The translations under genes were made by a program, and so were the position numbers. From assembly GCA_947589035.1 (NCBI GenBank), contig CANPYZ010000018.1, positions 1 to 44,826 of the forward strand: a DNA stretch of 44,826 nt, read 5' to 3'. Under the pieces are notes generated by a model. It saw only the letters and a list, made by a program, of their open reading frames with translations. It did no database searches and had not been told where the DNA came from. This DNA comes from an uncultured Clostridia bacterium (GTDB taxonomy: Bacteria > Bacillota > Clostridia > Oscillospirales > Ruminococcaceae). Shown piece after piece: positions 6,885 through 15,669 of this stretch; the first letter of the stretch is position 1; every line of letters starts with the position of its first letter.

Positions 6885-7637
6885 ATGTGTAAATTATTTC
6901 GTTTTATCGCTTTAGTATTAAGCGTTTCACTTGCCCTGACTGCCTTCTCCGGCTGCGGCAGGAAAAAAATTCAACTCCAGAATTTCCCCATTGAAAATTA
7001 TACTCCTCCCGAACAGGGCGATGAAATCATTGTCATGGATATTGAAGATTATGGTGAAGTCCGGATTCGGCTTTTTCCGGAATTACTTCCGGAAGCTTGT
7101 GAAAATTTTATTACACTCGCCGAACAAGGTTACTATGATGAACTAATTTTCCACCGTGTGATTGAAAATTTCATGATTCAGGGCGGTGACCCGAAAGGCG
7201 ACGGCACCGGCGGCGAATCGTGCTGGGGAGGCTTTTTCGACGGGGGCGTTTCCCGGAATTTAATTCACGTTCCCGGGGCTTTAGCCTACGCCAACGGCGG
7301 AAGTACTTCCACAGACGGCAGTCAATTCTACATTGTGACCGGCGAACCCGTTACGCAGGCAATGCTTGACGGATTCACGGAAAATGAACAGATGTATTTT
7401 CCGCCAGATGCGGAAGAATTATATTTGCAATATGGCGGTGCGCCTTTCCTTGATGGGAAATATACCGTTTTCGGGCAAGTCATTGACGGCTTAGATATTA
7501 TTTTCGAAATTTCTAAAACCGAAACTGACGAAAACGACAAGCCAAAAAACGCTGTACATATTAAAAGTGTAAGAACAGAAGCGTATAACAACAGTGAAAT
7601 CCGTTGGTATCTTTCGGATTATGATTCCGTTTCTTAG
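6885..7637 (+). CDS. Peptidyl-prolyl cis-trans isomerase, cyclophilin type, lipoprotein
   Basis: 250 residues with a lipoprotein signal peptide: hydrophobic core, then the lipobox AFSGC with the acylated Cys at about 23. The cyclophilin domain carries intact motifs: ELIFHRVIENFMIQGGDP (catalytic Arg), GALAYANGG and TDGSQFYIVTGEP, and ends with YTVFGQVIDGLDIIFEI. It should assist folding of secreted proteins at the outer face of the membrane. AGAAAG precedes the ATG. It follows its own strong promoter; murA begins 33 bases downstream and may be co-transcribed. Confidence 0.93.
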   Translation: MCKLFRFIALVLSVSLALTAFSGCGRKKIQLQNFPIENYTPPEQGDEIIVMDIEDYGEVRIRLFPELLPEACENFITLAEQGYYDELIFHRVIENFMIQGGDPKGDGTGGESCWGGFFDGGVSRNLIHVPGALAYANGGSTSTDGSQFYIVTGEPVTQAMLDGFTENEQMYFPPDAEELYLQYGGAPFLDGKYTVFGQVIDGLDIIFEISKTETDENDKPKNAVHIKSVRTEAYNNSEIRWYLSDYDSVS

Positions 7638-7670
7638 AACGGAAAACATTTATCAAAGGAGAAACAATTT

Positions 7671-8981
7671 GTGATAACAGAAAAATTTGTCATTCAAGGC
7701 GGTTACCCGCTGAAAGGAGATATTTTCGTCAGTGGTGCGAAAAATTCCGCAGTTGCCATTCTTCCGGCTGTGCTGCTGTTAGACGTACCCTGCACGATTG
7801 AAAACATTCCCGACATCAACGATGTCAAAATCTGTATGAAAATTTTAAAGGGCTTAGGGGCGGAAATTCGGTTGCTGAATCAAAAAACCGGAAAATATTT
7901 CGTTTCTTGCGGGCGTGTAACAGATTATTATGTGCCGTATGAAGAAGCGAAAACGATGCGGGCATCATATTATTTTTTAGGCGCATTGCTCGGGCGGTGT
8001 CATAAGGCAAGAGCCGCAATGCCTGGCGGGTGTCCTTTAGGGGAAAGACCGATTGACCAGCATTTGAAAGCGTTTGAATTACTCGGCGCAAAATCAACTC
8101 TTTCCGGCAGTCGGCGGGATATTGTTGAATTATCCGCAGAAATACTCACCGGAACAGTCATTACGATGGACGTTGTTTCCGTTGGCGCAACGATGAATGC
8201 AATTTTAGCTTCGGTGAAAGCCAAAGGCACAACCATTATTGAAAATGCCGCCAAAGAACCGCATATTGTAGATTTAGCGAATTTTTTAAATTACATGGGC
8301 GCACAGATTCAAGGCGCAGGAACGGACACAATTAAAATTAAAGGTGTTCGCCGCCTTGCCGGAAATGCTGGTGAAGGGTCTACGGTAGATTATTGTTATT
8401 CCGTTGTGCCTGACCAGATTGAAGCCGGAACATTCATGGTTGCCGCCGCTGCTACTCGTGGCGATGTGTTCATTCATGGGGTCATTCCGAAACATTTAGA
8501 AGCCATTACGGCGAAATTAAGGGATATTGGCGTAACTGTGGAAGAACTCAATGATGAAGAGGCTGTGCATGTTTTCGTTGAACCGGGAAAAGTTCTTCAC
8601 GCCTCTAATATTCGAACAGAACCTTATCCGGGATTTCCCACGGACATGCAGCCGCAAATGGCAGTGCTTTTAACGCTTGCGGACGATGCCAGCGTAATCA
8701 CGGAAAATATTTGGGAAGACCGTTTCCGTTACGTGAAAGAACTCCGGAAAATGGGCGCAAAAATTGACATTACCCAGAATGGCGCAATCGTTCACGGCAA
8801 TTCCCATTTGACCGGAACGGAAGTCAATGCCTGTGATTTGCGTGCAGGCGCAGCAATGATTATTGCCGGCTTAATTGCTGAAGGCGAAACCACAATTACA
8901 GATATTTTCCACGTGGAACGGGGATATTCTGACATTGTCGGGAAACTTTCCGGAACTGGCGCAAAAATCAAAAAAATTTAA
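7671..8981 (+). CDS. murA: UDP-N-acetylglucosamine 1-carboxyvinyltransferase
   Basis: The first committed enzyme of peptidoglycan synthesis, transferring enolpyruvate from PEP to UDP-GlcNAc in the cytoplasm. 436 residues; typical blocks are GGYPLKGDIFVSGAKNSA, the catalytic loop PGGCPLGERPIDQH with the PEP-reactive Cys at 121, and TEPYPGFPTDMQPQ. Having Cys there predicts normal sensitivity to fosfomycin. The start is GTG at 7671, supported by AAAGGAG about 8 bases upstream. A terminator follows at 8992. Confidence 0.96.
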   Translation: MITEKFVIQGGYPLKGDIFVSGAKNSAVAILPAVLLLDVPCTIENIPDINDVKICMKILKGLGAEIRLLNQKTGKYFVSCGRVTDYYVPYEEAKTMRASYYFLGALLGRCHKARAAMPGGCPLGERPIDQHLKAFELLGAKSTLSGSRRDIVELSAEILTGTVITMDVVSVGATMNAILASVKAKGTTIIENAAKEPHIVDLANFLNYMGAQIQGAGTDTIKIKGVRRLAGNAGEGSTVDYCYSVVPDQIEAGTFMVAAAATRGDVFIHGVIPKHLEAITAKLRDIGVTVEELNDEEAVHVFVEPGKVLHASNIRTEPYPGFPTDMQPQMAVLLTLADDASVITENIWEDRFRYVKELRKMGAKIDITQNGAIVHGNSHLTGTEVNACDLRAGAAMIIAGLIAEGETTITDIFHVERGYSDIVGKLSGTGAKIKKI

Positions 8982-8991
8982 TTCCACTTCA

Positions 8992-9023
8992 GGCAGTACA
9001 AAAAGAACGTACTGCCATTTTTT
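8992..9023 (+). terminator. Rho-independent terminator directly before a ribosome site
   Basis: GGCAGTAC pairs with GTACTGCC, followed by ATTTTTT. The Shine-Dalgarno AAGGAGG of the next gene begins within a few bases of the T run, so the hairpin could act as a partial terminator within the operon. Confidence 0.8.
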
Positions 9024-9039
9024 CAAGGAGGTTTTCGGA

Positions 9040-9825
9040 TTGGGGAGATTTTACCCGTTATTTAGTTCAAGCAAGGGAAATTCTTCTTTCGTGGGGACAT
9101 TACAAGAAGGCATTCTCATTGACGCAGGCGCAAGCTGTAAAAAAATTTTAGCAGCACTTGCTTGCAATTCTATTCCGCTTTCGGCGATTAAGGGAATTTT
9201 CATTACACATTCGCATAGTGACCACGTGCAGGGGCTTACGGTGCTGACGAAAAAATTAAACGTTCCCGTTTACGGTTCAACAGAAACGTTAGCATATTTA
9301 TTTTCAAGAGAAAAAATTTCTTCTTCCGTGAGAACTTTCCCTGTAGACGGGAAAATGATTCTTTGCGGTGGTTGTGAAATTACGGCTTTCCCGACAATGC
9401 ACGACGCTGCCGGAAGTGTTGGTTTCCGGATTCGTACGGCAGATGACCGGTTATGCGCAGTTTGCACGGATTTAGGGCGTGTCACGCCTGAAGTGAAACA
9501 AGCCTTAAAAGGTTGTGACATGGTGCTGTTAGAAGCGAATTATGACCCCGAAATGCTCCGGAACGGCGATTATCCCCAAAATTTAAAGCAACGCATTACT
9601 TCCGGTTACGGGCATTTATCCAATCAAGAATCCGCTGAAACAGCGAATTTCTTAGTGCGGAACGGCACAACAAGAATTTTATTAGGGCATTTAAGTCAGG
9701 AAAATAATCAGCCTGTTTTGGCAGGAATGGCAGTCGTGAACGGGTTAAAGCCTTTCCGGCAGAATATTGATTACTTACTCGGCATTGCGCCTGTAGAAAC
9801 ACCAGGCGGGGCGGTGGTGTTTTAA
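9040..9825 (+). CDS. MBL-fold metallohydrolase, WalJ/YycJ-like
   Basis: 261 residues. The metallo-beta-lactamase signature THSHSDHVQG is present, with later metal-ligand candidates in TMHDAAGS and LLEANYD, and LLGHLSQENN near the end. The N-terminus RFYPLFSSSKGNSSFVG is characteristic of YycJ/WalJ, a nuclease-like protein linked in other Firmicutes to cell division and DNA repair and usually placed before rlmH, as here. The frame is open further upstream into murA, but TTG at 9040 sits 8 bases after AAGGAGG and gives the family start. It overlaps rlmH by one base (TAATG). Confidence 0.88.
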   Translation: MGRFYPLFSSSKGNSSFVGTLQEGILIDAGASCKKILAALACNSIPLSAIKGIFITHSHSDHVQGLTVLTKKLNVPVYGSTETLAYLFSREKISSSVRTFPVDGKMILCGGCEITAFPTMHDAAGSVGFRIRTADDRLCAVCTDLGRVTPEVKQALKGCDMVLLEANYDPEMLRNGDYPQNLKQRITSGYGHLSNQESAETANFLVRNGTTRILLGHLSQENNQPVLAGMAVVNGLKPFRQNIDYLLGIAPVETPGGAVVF

Positions 9826-10298
9826 TGTTCATTCAATTAATTACTGTCGGAAAAATTAAAGAACCGCATTTACTTCCGGCTTTGGAAACATATGAAAAAC
9901 GCTTGTCGCCGTTCTGTAAATTTTCGTTACATTCTCTTCCGGCGGTGAAACTTCCGGAAAACCCTTCCCCGAAAGAAATTCAGAAAGCCCTTGCGACGGA
10001 ATCCATTTCCATTCAGAAAGCCGTAAAAGGCGCATTCCTTCCCTTGTGCATTGAGGGGAAATTATTCAGCAGTGAAGAATTTTCCGAATTATTAACGCAG
10101 AAATTGCCCTTGTCTTATTCTTCCGTGTCGTTCGTTATTGGAAGTTCTTTCGGCTTAGATGAACAATTGAAATCTTCCGCTAAAAATAAAATTTCCTTGT
10201 CTTCAATGACGTTTCCGCACGCTTTAGCGGCGGTCATGCTCATGGAACAGATTTACAGGGCGTTTCAGATTGCGCAAAATACCCGTTATCATAAATAA
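9825..10298 (+). CDS. rlmH: 23S rRNA (pseudouridine1915-N3)-methyltransferase
   Basis: 157 residues, the normal length for this SPOUT-class enzyme, which methylates pseudouridine 1915 of 23S rRNA. The C-terminal SAM-binding and knot region is clear: FVIGSSFGLDE, SLSSMTFPHALAAVMLMEQIYRAFQI and the invariant ending RYHK. The start overlaps the stop of the MBL-fold gene (TAATG), so expression is coupled. Confidence 0.95.
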   Translation: MFIQLITVGKIKEPHLLPALETYEKRLSPFCKFSLHSLPAVKLPENPSPKEIQKALATESISIQKAVKGAFLPLCIEGKLFSSEEFSELLTQKLPLSYSSVSFVIGSSFGLDEQLKSSAKNKISLSSMTFPHALAAVMLMEQIYRAFQIAQNTRYHK

Positions 10299-10341
10299 TA
10301 ATAAAATAATTTAATAATATGATATGAAAGGAGCTGGTTTT

Positions 10342-12042
10342 TTGAAAAAATTATTCACAATGATTATATTAGTTTTCTCTGTTTTCTTCATGGCAAGTCA
10401 TATTAGCATTTTCACTGCTTCCGCAAGTGCGGAATCTGTTGTTGATGTTTTCATGAACAACTATTCTACATGGAAAAATCTTGCATTTTCGCCAATGAGT
10501 GGCAACGGCGTTACTTTCTTAGATATTGACTTTGACGGGGAATTGGAATTAGTTGTCGGCAGTTGCAGCGGTTCAGGTTTATTCACTAATTTAGAATTTT
10601 ATAAAATCATTGATGGCAATGTCGTTCAGCTTAATTCTACAGCAGATGATTTTCCCGATGTAGCCGGCAATGATGCAATGGACTTATACCGCAATGCGGA
10701 CGGCAAAATGGAATATTACGGTTCAGATGCGTTAAGAGGGGGCTGGGCATATTCTGAATCGATTTTCAGCAGTTTTGCCTATCATTCAGGAGAAAATGCT
10801 GTAGTCAGAACGAATTATTATTCTTCTATTCTTGAATTAGACACTAACAGCAATGAAACATATTCCTGGCATGATTATCTCAGAGATGTAGATATTACTG
10901 AAGAAGAATATCATCAACTTAAATCTACTACAGAAGCTAATTTGACAAATTTAAATTTGACTTACAAATTTGTTGATATTCAGAAACTTTCTGACAGTGA
11001 AATCAAAACTGCCCTGATAGACTCCTATAAAGCATTCTCTTACACGGGCTTTACTCCCGCTGAACAGGAAGATGAACCAGAAGATAAACCAGAAGATGAA
11101 CAGAAAGAGGAAGAAAATTATCCCCTGAGTGAAGAAGATTTAAAAGCAAAAGTGAAAGAACTCGGCACAGTCACCGTCTGGCAGTACGCTGATTTCGACG
11201 GAAACGGCAAAAAAGAGGCGTTCGCTGTTCTTACAGAAGAAACTTCTGAGGATATATTTGACATCAAAGAAATTTATTTCATTAACGCTGACGGCGAAAC
11301 GAATTTAATGCCGGAAGGTTCTCCTCAATATCTTTCTTATTATCCTGATTCAGGAAAATATGTCGAATATCAGGGAAAAGGCTTTTTCACTGTCGATATG
11401 GGAAATTTCGGTTCTGGTTACATTACTTTGCTTTACAGCGTGAAAAATAATGAACCTTATGAATTGAATGTTTCCAGAAAATTACAAGGCTTTCTCAAAG
11501 ATGAAACTACCGGAAAATTTTACACCATTCAAGATGATTTGATTCCTGGCGGCGGTCATGATTTCCAAAGATATGAACTGACTTATAACAAAAAAACACA
11601 GGAATTTTCCATCGGCGATAAATTAGAAGTTCCCGAAACAACGAAAACAACCAAAGCAACAACCAAAACGACTAAAACAACAACCAAAACCACAACCACG
11701 ACAACCAAAACAACAAAAAAAACAACACCGAAAGCAACCACGACAACAACGAAAACAACCAAAACAACAACAGCCGTAACAAAAACAACATCGACGATTA
11801 TCAAAACAGAAACAGAAACGGCAACTGCAACCTCAACAACAACGACAACAACGAAACCAACAGCAACAACTTCCGAAAAAACAACTACAAGAAAAAAAGA
11901 GAATACTTCTTCCCGCAAATCTTCCCGCCGCCGTTCCCGTTCTTCATCGCTTATTTTTCCCGGAACAGGTGAAGATGTGCTGGTGATACTTTTTGTCACC
12001 GCTTTCACATTAGGAATAATGGAATTTTTCAGAAGATTCTGA
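10342..12042 (+). CDS. Secreted surface protein with calcium-loop-like domains and a Thr-rich stalk (paralogue 1)
   Basis: About 566 residues. A signal peptide ends near TASASAES. The first domain starts SVVDVFMNNYSTW and contains FLDIDFDGELELVVGS, a DxDxDG loop like those in calcium-binding surface proteins. An acidic linker follows, then a second domain from DLKAKVKELGTVTVWQYADFDGNGKKEA, a Thr/Lys-rich stalk of about 100 residues, and a sorting-like end: FPGTGE, a hydrophobic segment and a RRF tail. FPGTG resembles LPxTG, so sortase anchoring is plausible. TTG at 10342 is chosen because AAAGGAG ends 8 bases before it; the ATG at 10324 overlaps that site. No clear promoter of its own. Function unknown. 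Confidence 0.8.
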   Translation: MKKLFTMIILVFSVFFMASHISIFTASASAESVVDVFMNNYSTWKNLAFSPMSGNGVTFLDIDFDGELELVVGSCSGSGLFTNLEFYKIIDGNVVQLNSTADDFPDVAGNDAMDLYRNADGKMEYYGSDALRGGWAYSESIFSSFAYHSGENAVVRTNYYSSILELDTNSNETYSWHDYLRDVDITEEEYHQLKSTTEANLTNLNLTYKFVDIQKLSDSEIKTALIDSYKAFSYTGFTPAEQEDEPEDKPEDEQKEEENYPLSEEDLKAKVKELGTVTVWQYADFDGNGKKEAFAVLTEETSEDIFDIKEIYFINADGETNLMPEGSPQYLSYYPDSGKYVEYQGKGFFTVDMGNFGSGYITLLYSVKNNEPYELNVSRKLQGFLKDETTGKFYTIQDDLIPGGGHDFQRYELTYNKKTQEFSIGDKLEVPETTKTTKATTKTTKTTTKTTTTTTKTTKKTTPKATTTTTKTTKTTTAVTKTTSTIIKTETETATATSTTTTTTKPTATTSEKTTTRKKENTSSRKSSRRRSRSSSLIFPGTGEDVLVILFVTAFTLGIMEFFRRF

Positions 12043-12152
12043 AATCATAAGTCAGCAGAATTGACAAAATTTACAATAATGTTTTAGAGCATAAAAATAT
12101 TTGCTATCACAAATACTCCGGAAAATGATGACAAAGTCATGAGAAAAACAAC

Positions 12153-12181
12153 TTGACAAAAATTTTTCCAAATGCTATAAT
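12153..12181 (+). promoter_or_regulatory. Sigma-A promoter of surface paralogue 2
   Basis: TTGACA at 12153-12158, 17-base spacer, TATAAT at 12176-12181. The spacer is nearly identical to that of the promoter at 13842-13870. Confidence 0.9.
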
Positions 12182-12209
12182 TAAAGCTATACGAAAGGAG
12201 TTGCTGTTT

Positions 12210-13835
12210 ATGCAAAAAAAATTATTCTCAATCATGACATTAGCCCTCTCTGCCGCTTTAATGGCAGGTAACGCCGGACTTACTCTGAACGCCTCTGCAA
12301 GCGCAGAATCCGTTGTGGATATCTTCATGGACAACTATTCCACATGGCAAGAAAATGCAACATATTCCGCAGCCGGATGTGGTGTTCTGTTTTTAGATGT
12401 CGATTTTGACGGGGAACTTGAATTAGTTACCACAAGTATGGCTGGTTCTGGTTTCAATACTTCTGTAGAAATTTATAAAATTGAAAATGGCAAAGTCGTT
12501 AGCTTAGATACAGAAACACCTCAAGAATTTATTGATATATTGTGGGAGAAACTCGGACCAATCAGATTGCTTAGTGATGAAAACGGTGTAAAAGAATATT
12601 ACGCTCCGGACCACATCAGGGGCGGTATGTTCTATGAAGAAGATGTTTACAGCAGTTTTGCCTATCACCCAGAAGAAAATGTTGTCGCCAGAACAGATTA
12701 TTATGGTGCTATCACGGAAAGAGCCCTCAATAATGCTAACGATGTGACTTATTCCTGGATGGATTATCAGAAAAATGCTAATATTACTGAAGATGAATAC
12801 AATCAGCTGAAATCCAACATAGAAAATTTAACGGATTTAAATGTGACTTACAAAATTGTGGATATTCGGAATCTCTCTGACAGTGATATTCGGCAATCTT
12901 TGCTTGACTCCTATCAGGCATTCTCTTACACGGGTTTTTCTTCTGAACCAGGCGGTGAAGTGGATACTGGCTTAAGTGAAGAAGAATTAAAAGCCAAAGT
13001 GGAAGAACTCGGCACAGTCACCGTCTGGCAGTACGCTGATTTCGACGGCGACGGCAAAAAAGAAGCGTTCGCTGTTCTCACAGAAGAAGAATCTGATGAA
13101 ACGCTTTCGATTAAAGAAGTTTATTTCATCAACGCTGACGGCGAAATTACTTTAATGCCGGAAGATGCAGAATTAACATATCTCTCTTATTATCCTGATT
13201 CAGAAACATATTTAGAATGTCAAGGGAAAGGCTTTTTCTCTGTAGATATGGGCGGTTTCGGTTCTGGTTATCATACTTTACTCTATAGTGTGAAAGACGG
13301 CAAGCCTTACCAATTAAGCATTTCCAAAGATTTACAAGGCTTTTATCAAGATGCAGCTACTGGAAAATTTTACACAGTACAAGGTGAATTAGTTCCAGGT
13401 GTCGGTCATGCTTACCCAACTTACGAACTCGTTTATGATGAAGAAACACAGGAATTTTCCATCGGCGACGAAATAGAAATTTCCGAAACGGAAACAACCA
13501 CTACCACGACAACCACGGAAACGAAAACAACGACCACAACCACGAAAACAACGACGACAACCGCCAAAACAACTTCAACCACGAAAACAACAACTTCCAA
13601 AGAAACAACCACGACAACGAAAAATAATACTTCTTTTAATAATAATAGTAATTCTTCCGGTTCTTCTAATACATACAGTTACAGCAACAGCGGGTCTTCT
13701 TCCAGTAATTCTTCCAGCACTGCTAATTCTTCCGGCTCTCCCGCAACAGGTGACAATTTGCCAGCAATATTCGCTGTAGCCGCTTCCGCATTAGGAGCAA
13801 TGGAATTTTTCAGAAAACCCAAAAACCGTAAATAA
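12210..13835 (+). CDS. Secreted surface protein with calcium-loop-like domains and a Thr-rich stalk (paralogue 2)
   Basis: 541 residues with the same architecture as paralogue 1. A signal peptide ends near NASASAES; domain A starts SVVDIFMDNYSTW with FLDVDFDGELEL; domain B is LKAKVEELGTVTVWQYADFDGDGKKEA; then a Thr-rich stalk, an Asn/Ser-rich segment, and the end SPATGDN, a hydrophobic stretch and RKPKNRK. SPATGD is an LPxTG-like sorting candidate. ATG at 12210 follows AAAGGAG by 9 bases. It has its own promoter. Function unknown; extracellular and cell-wall-attached by inference. Confidence 0.82.
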   Translation: MQKKLFSIMTLALSAALMAGNAGLTLNASASAESVVDIFMDNYSTWQENATYSAAGCGVLFLDVDFDGELELVTTSMAGSGFNTSVEIYKIENGKVVSLDTETPQEFIDILWEKLGPIRLLSDENGVKEYYAPDHIRGGMFYEEDVYSSFAYHPEENVVARTDYYGAITERALNNANDVTYSWMDYQKNANITEDEYNQLKSNIENLTDLNVTYKIVDIRNLSDSDIRQSLLDSYQAFSYTGFSSEPGGEVDTGLSEEELKAKVEELGTVTVWQYADFDGDGKKEAFAVLTEEESDETLSIKEVYFINADGEITLMPEDAELTYLSYYPDSETYLECQGKGFFSVDMGGFGSGYHTLLYSVKDGKPYQLSISKDLQGFYQDAATGKFYTVQGELVPGVGHAYPTYELVYDEETQEFSIGDEIEISETETTTTTTTTETKTTTTTTKTTTTTAKTTSTTKTTTSKETTTTTKNNTSFNNNSNSSGSSNTYSYSNSGSSSSNSSSTANSSGSPATGDNLPAIFAVAASALGAMEFFRKPKNRK

Positions 13836-13841
13836 AACCGC

Positions 13842-13870
13842 TTGACAAAATTTTTCCAAAATGCTATAAT
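13842..13870 (+). promoter_or_regulatory. Sigma-A promoter of surface paralogue 3
   Basis: TTGACA at 13842-13847, 17-base spacer, TATAAT at 13865-13870; a clear duplicate of the promoter at 12153-12181. Confidence 0.9.
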
Positions 13871-13902
13871 TAACTTAGTGATTAGTGAAAGGAGTTGTTT
13901 CT

Positions 13903-15639
13903 TTGAACAAAAAACTATCGTTAATTATAGCATTAGTTTTTTCTGTTTTCTTCATGGCAAGTCATATGAGCATTTTCACTGCTTCCGCAAGCGCAGAATC
14001 TGTTGTGGATGTTTTCATGGAAAATTATTTCACATGGAAAGACCTTGCATTTTCGCAGGCGGGCGATAACGGCGTTGCTTTCTTAGATATTGACTTTGAC
14101 GGGGAATTGGAATTAGTTGTCGGCAGCTGTGGCGGTTCAGGAATTATGACCATGTTAGAATTTTATAAAATTGTTGACGGCAATGTTGTTCAGCTTACCA
14201 CTACAGCAGAGGCTTTCCCAGATGTCACCGGCGAAAATAAAATGAAATTATATAAAAATGCAGACGGTAAAAAAGAATATTACGGTACAGATATTTACAG
14301 GGAAGGCGCAGCCTATCATTCAGAAATTTACAGCAGTTTCGCCTATCGTTCTGAAACAAACAGCGTAGAATTAACGGATTATTATTCTGTGAGTACTTAC
14401 ACACATAACGACCAGGATTCCCTTTCCTGGTATGATTACCAAACGGACAAAGACATTAACGAAACAGAATACAATAAACTGAAAGCGAATTTAGAAGGCA
14501 GTTTAACAGACTTAAATTTAACTTACAAATTTGTTGATATTCAGAAACTTTCTGACAGCGAAGTCAAAACAGCCCTGATAGACTCCTACAAAGCATTTTC
14601 TTACACGGGTTTCATTCCTTCTGAACCAAAATCAGAAGAAAAAAACACTTCTTCAAGTGAAACTGTTTCCGCAAGCGAAAAATCTGTGATTATTGATGCC
14701 TTAGTGGAAACTTATCCTGTGTGGAGTGAATTTGCCTTTGCGAAAACGCCCGCCAGCGGAATTATGTTTTTAGATATTGATTTCGATGGGGAATTAGAAT
14801 TAGTGGTAAGTAATTGTGACGGTTCAGGTCAACGCACTGATTTAGGCTTTTACAAAGTTGTTGACGGCAAAGTCACTCGATTTGGTACTACAACAGATGA
14901 TTTTCCAGATGTCACCGGATATTTAATCGGCGGAAAAATTGAAATGGACTTATACCGCAATGCAGACGGCAAAAAAGAATATTATGGTACAGATGAGTTA
15001 AGGGTTGGCTGGTCACATTCTGAACAAATTTATAGCAGCTTTGCCTATCATTCTGAAGAAGATGCCGTAGTCAGAACGGATTATTATTCTTCTATTATTG
15101 AAACAGACGAAAACGATAAGAAAACATATTCTTGGCATGATTACCAGAAAGGCAAAGACATTACCGAAACAGAATATAATAAACTTAAAAAGCAGATAAA
15201 TTCCAATTTAACGGATTTAAAATTAAAGTTCAAATTTATTAGCATTCAGGATATTTCTGACAGCAATATTCGGCAATCTTTAATTGACTCTTATGAGGCA
15301 TTCTCTTACAGGGGCTTTACTCCCTCTGAATCAGGCAGTAAAGAGAACACTTCTTCCAGTGACGAATTAAAAATTTCTGATGACGAATTAGAATTTTCTG
15401 AAGACGAAATAAAAATAAAACTCACGTCAGAACCAACTGAAACGGAAACTTCAGAGAAAACAACCTCAGAAACGAAACATTATACTTCTTCTAATGATAG
15501 TGATTCTTCTGATACTTCTGATACTTCTGATTCTTTTTCCGATTTTTCCGCAATCAATAATACTGTCATGGCAACACTCTTTATCTCTGCATTCATATTA
15601 GGCACTCTGGAATTTTTAAGAAAGCCCAGAAACTATTGA
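13903..15639 (+). CDS. Secreted protein with two copies of the SVVDVF domain (paralogue 3)
   Basis: About 578 residues. A signal peptide almost identical to paralogue 1 (VFSVFFMASHMSIFTASASAE) is followed by domain A, a Ser/Lys linker, then a second copy of domain A (IDALVETYPVWSEF, FLDIDFDGELEL). The domain-B module of its neighbours is absent. A Ser/Asp/Glu-rich tail replaces the Thr/Lys stalk. The C-terminus has a hydrophobic segment and RKPRNY but no xPxTG-type motif, so it may be held by the membrane segment alone. TTG at 13903 lies 8 bases after AAAGGAG; the in-frame GTG at 13885 precedes that site. Function unknown. Confidence 0.82.
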   Translation: MNKKLSLIIALVFSVFFMASHMSIFTASASAESVVDVFMENYFTWKDLAFSQAGDNGVAFLDIDFDGELELVVGSCGGSGIMTMLEFYKIVDGNVVQLTTTAEAFPDVTGENKMKLYKNADGKKEYYGTDIYREGAAYHSEIYSSFAYRSETNSVELTDYYSVSTYTHNDQDSLSWYDYQTDKDINETEYNKLKANLEGSLTDLNLTYKFVDIQKLSDSEVKTALIDSYKAFSYTGFIPSEPKSEEKNTSSSETVSASEKSVIIDALVETYPVWSEFAFAKTPASGIMFLDIDFDGELELVVSNCDGSGQRTDLGFYKVVDGKVTRFGTTTDDFPDVTGYLIGGKIEMDLYRNADGKKEYYGTDELRVGWSHSEQIYSSFAYHSEEDAVVRTDYYSSIIETDENDKKTYSWHDYQKGKDITETEYNKLKKQINSNLTDLKLKFKFISIQDISDSNIRQSLIDSYEAFSYRGFTPSESGSKENTSSSDELKISDDELEFSEDEIKIKLTSEPTETETSEKTTSETKHYTSSNDSDSSDTSDTSDSFSDFSAINNTVMATLFISAFILGTLEFLRKPRNY

Positions 15640-15669
15640 CGAAATTCAAATGAAATTCAGGTGATTTTT

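Noticed and set aside
8875-9039. Upstream start of the MBL-fold gene
   Set aside because: It lies inside murA and crosses the terminator; TTG 9040 fits the ribosome site and the family N-terminus.
11583-12008. Long minus-strand frame of Val-rich protein
   Set aside because: It is the antisense shadow of the Thr/Lys-rich repeat of surface paralogue 1 and has no ribosome site.
12043-12152. Terminator between surface paralogues 1 and 2
   Set aside because: Only weak short stems without a T run are seen.
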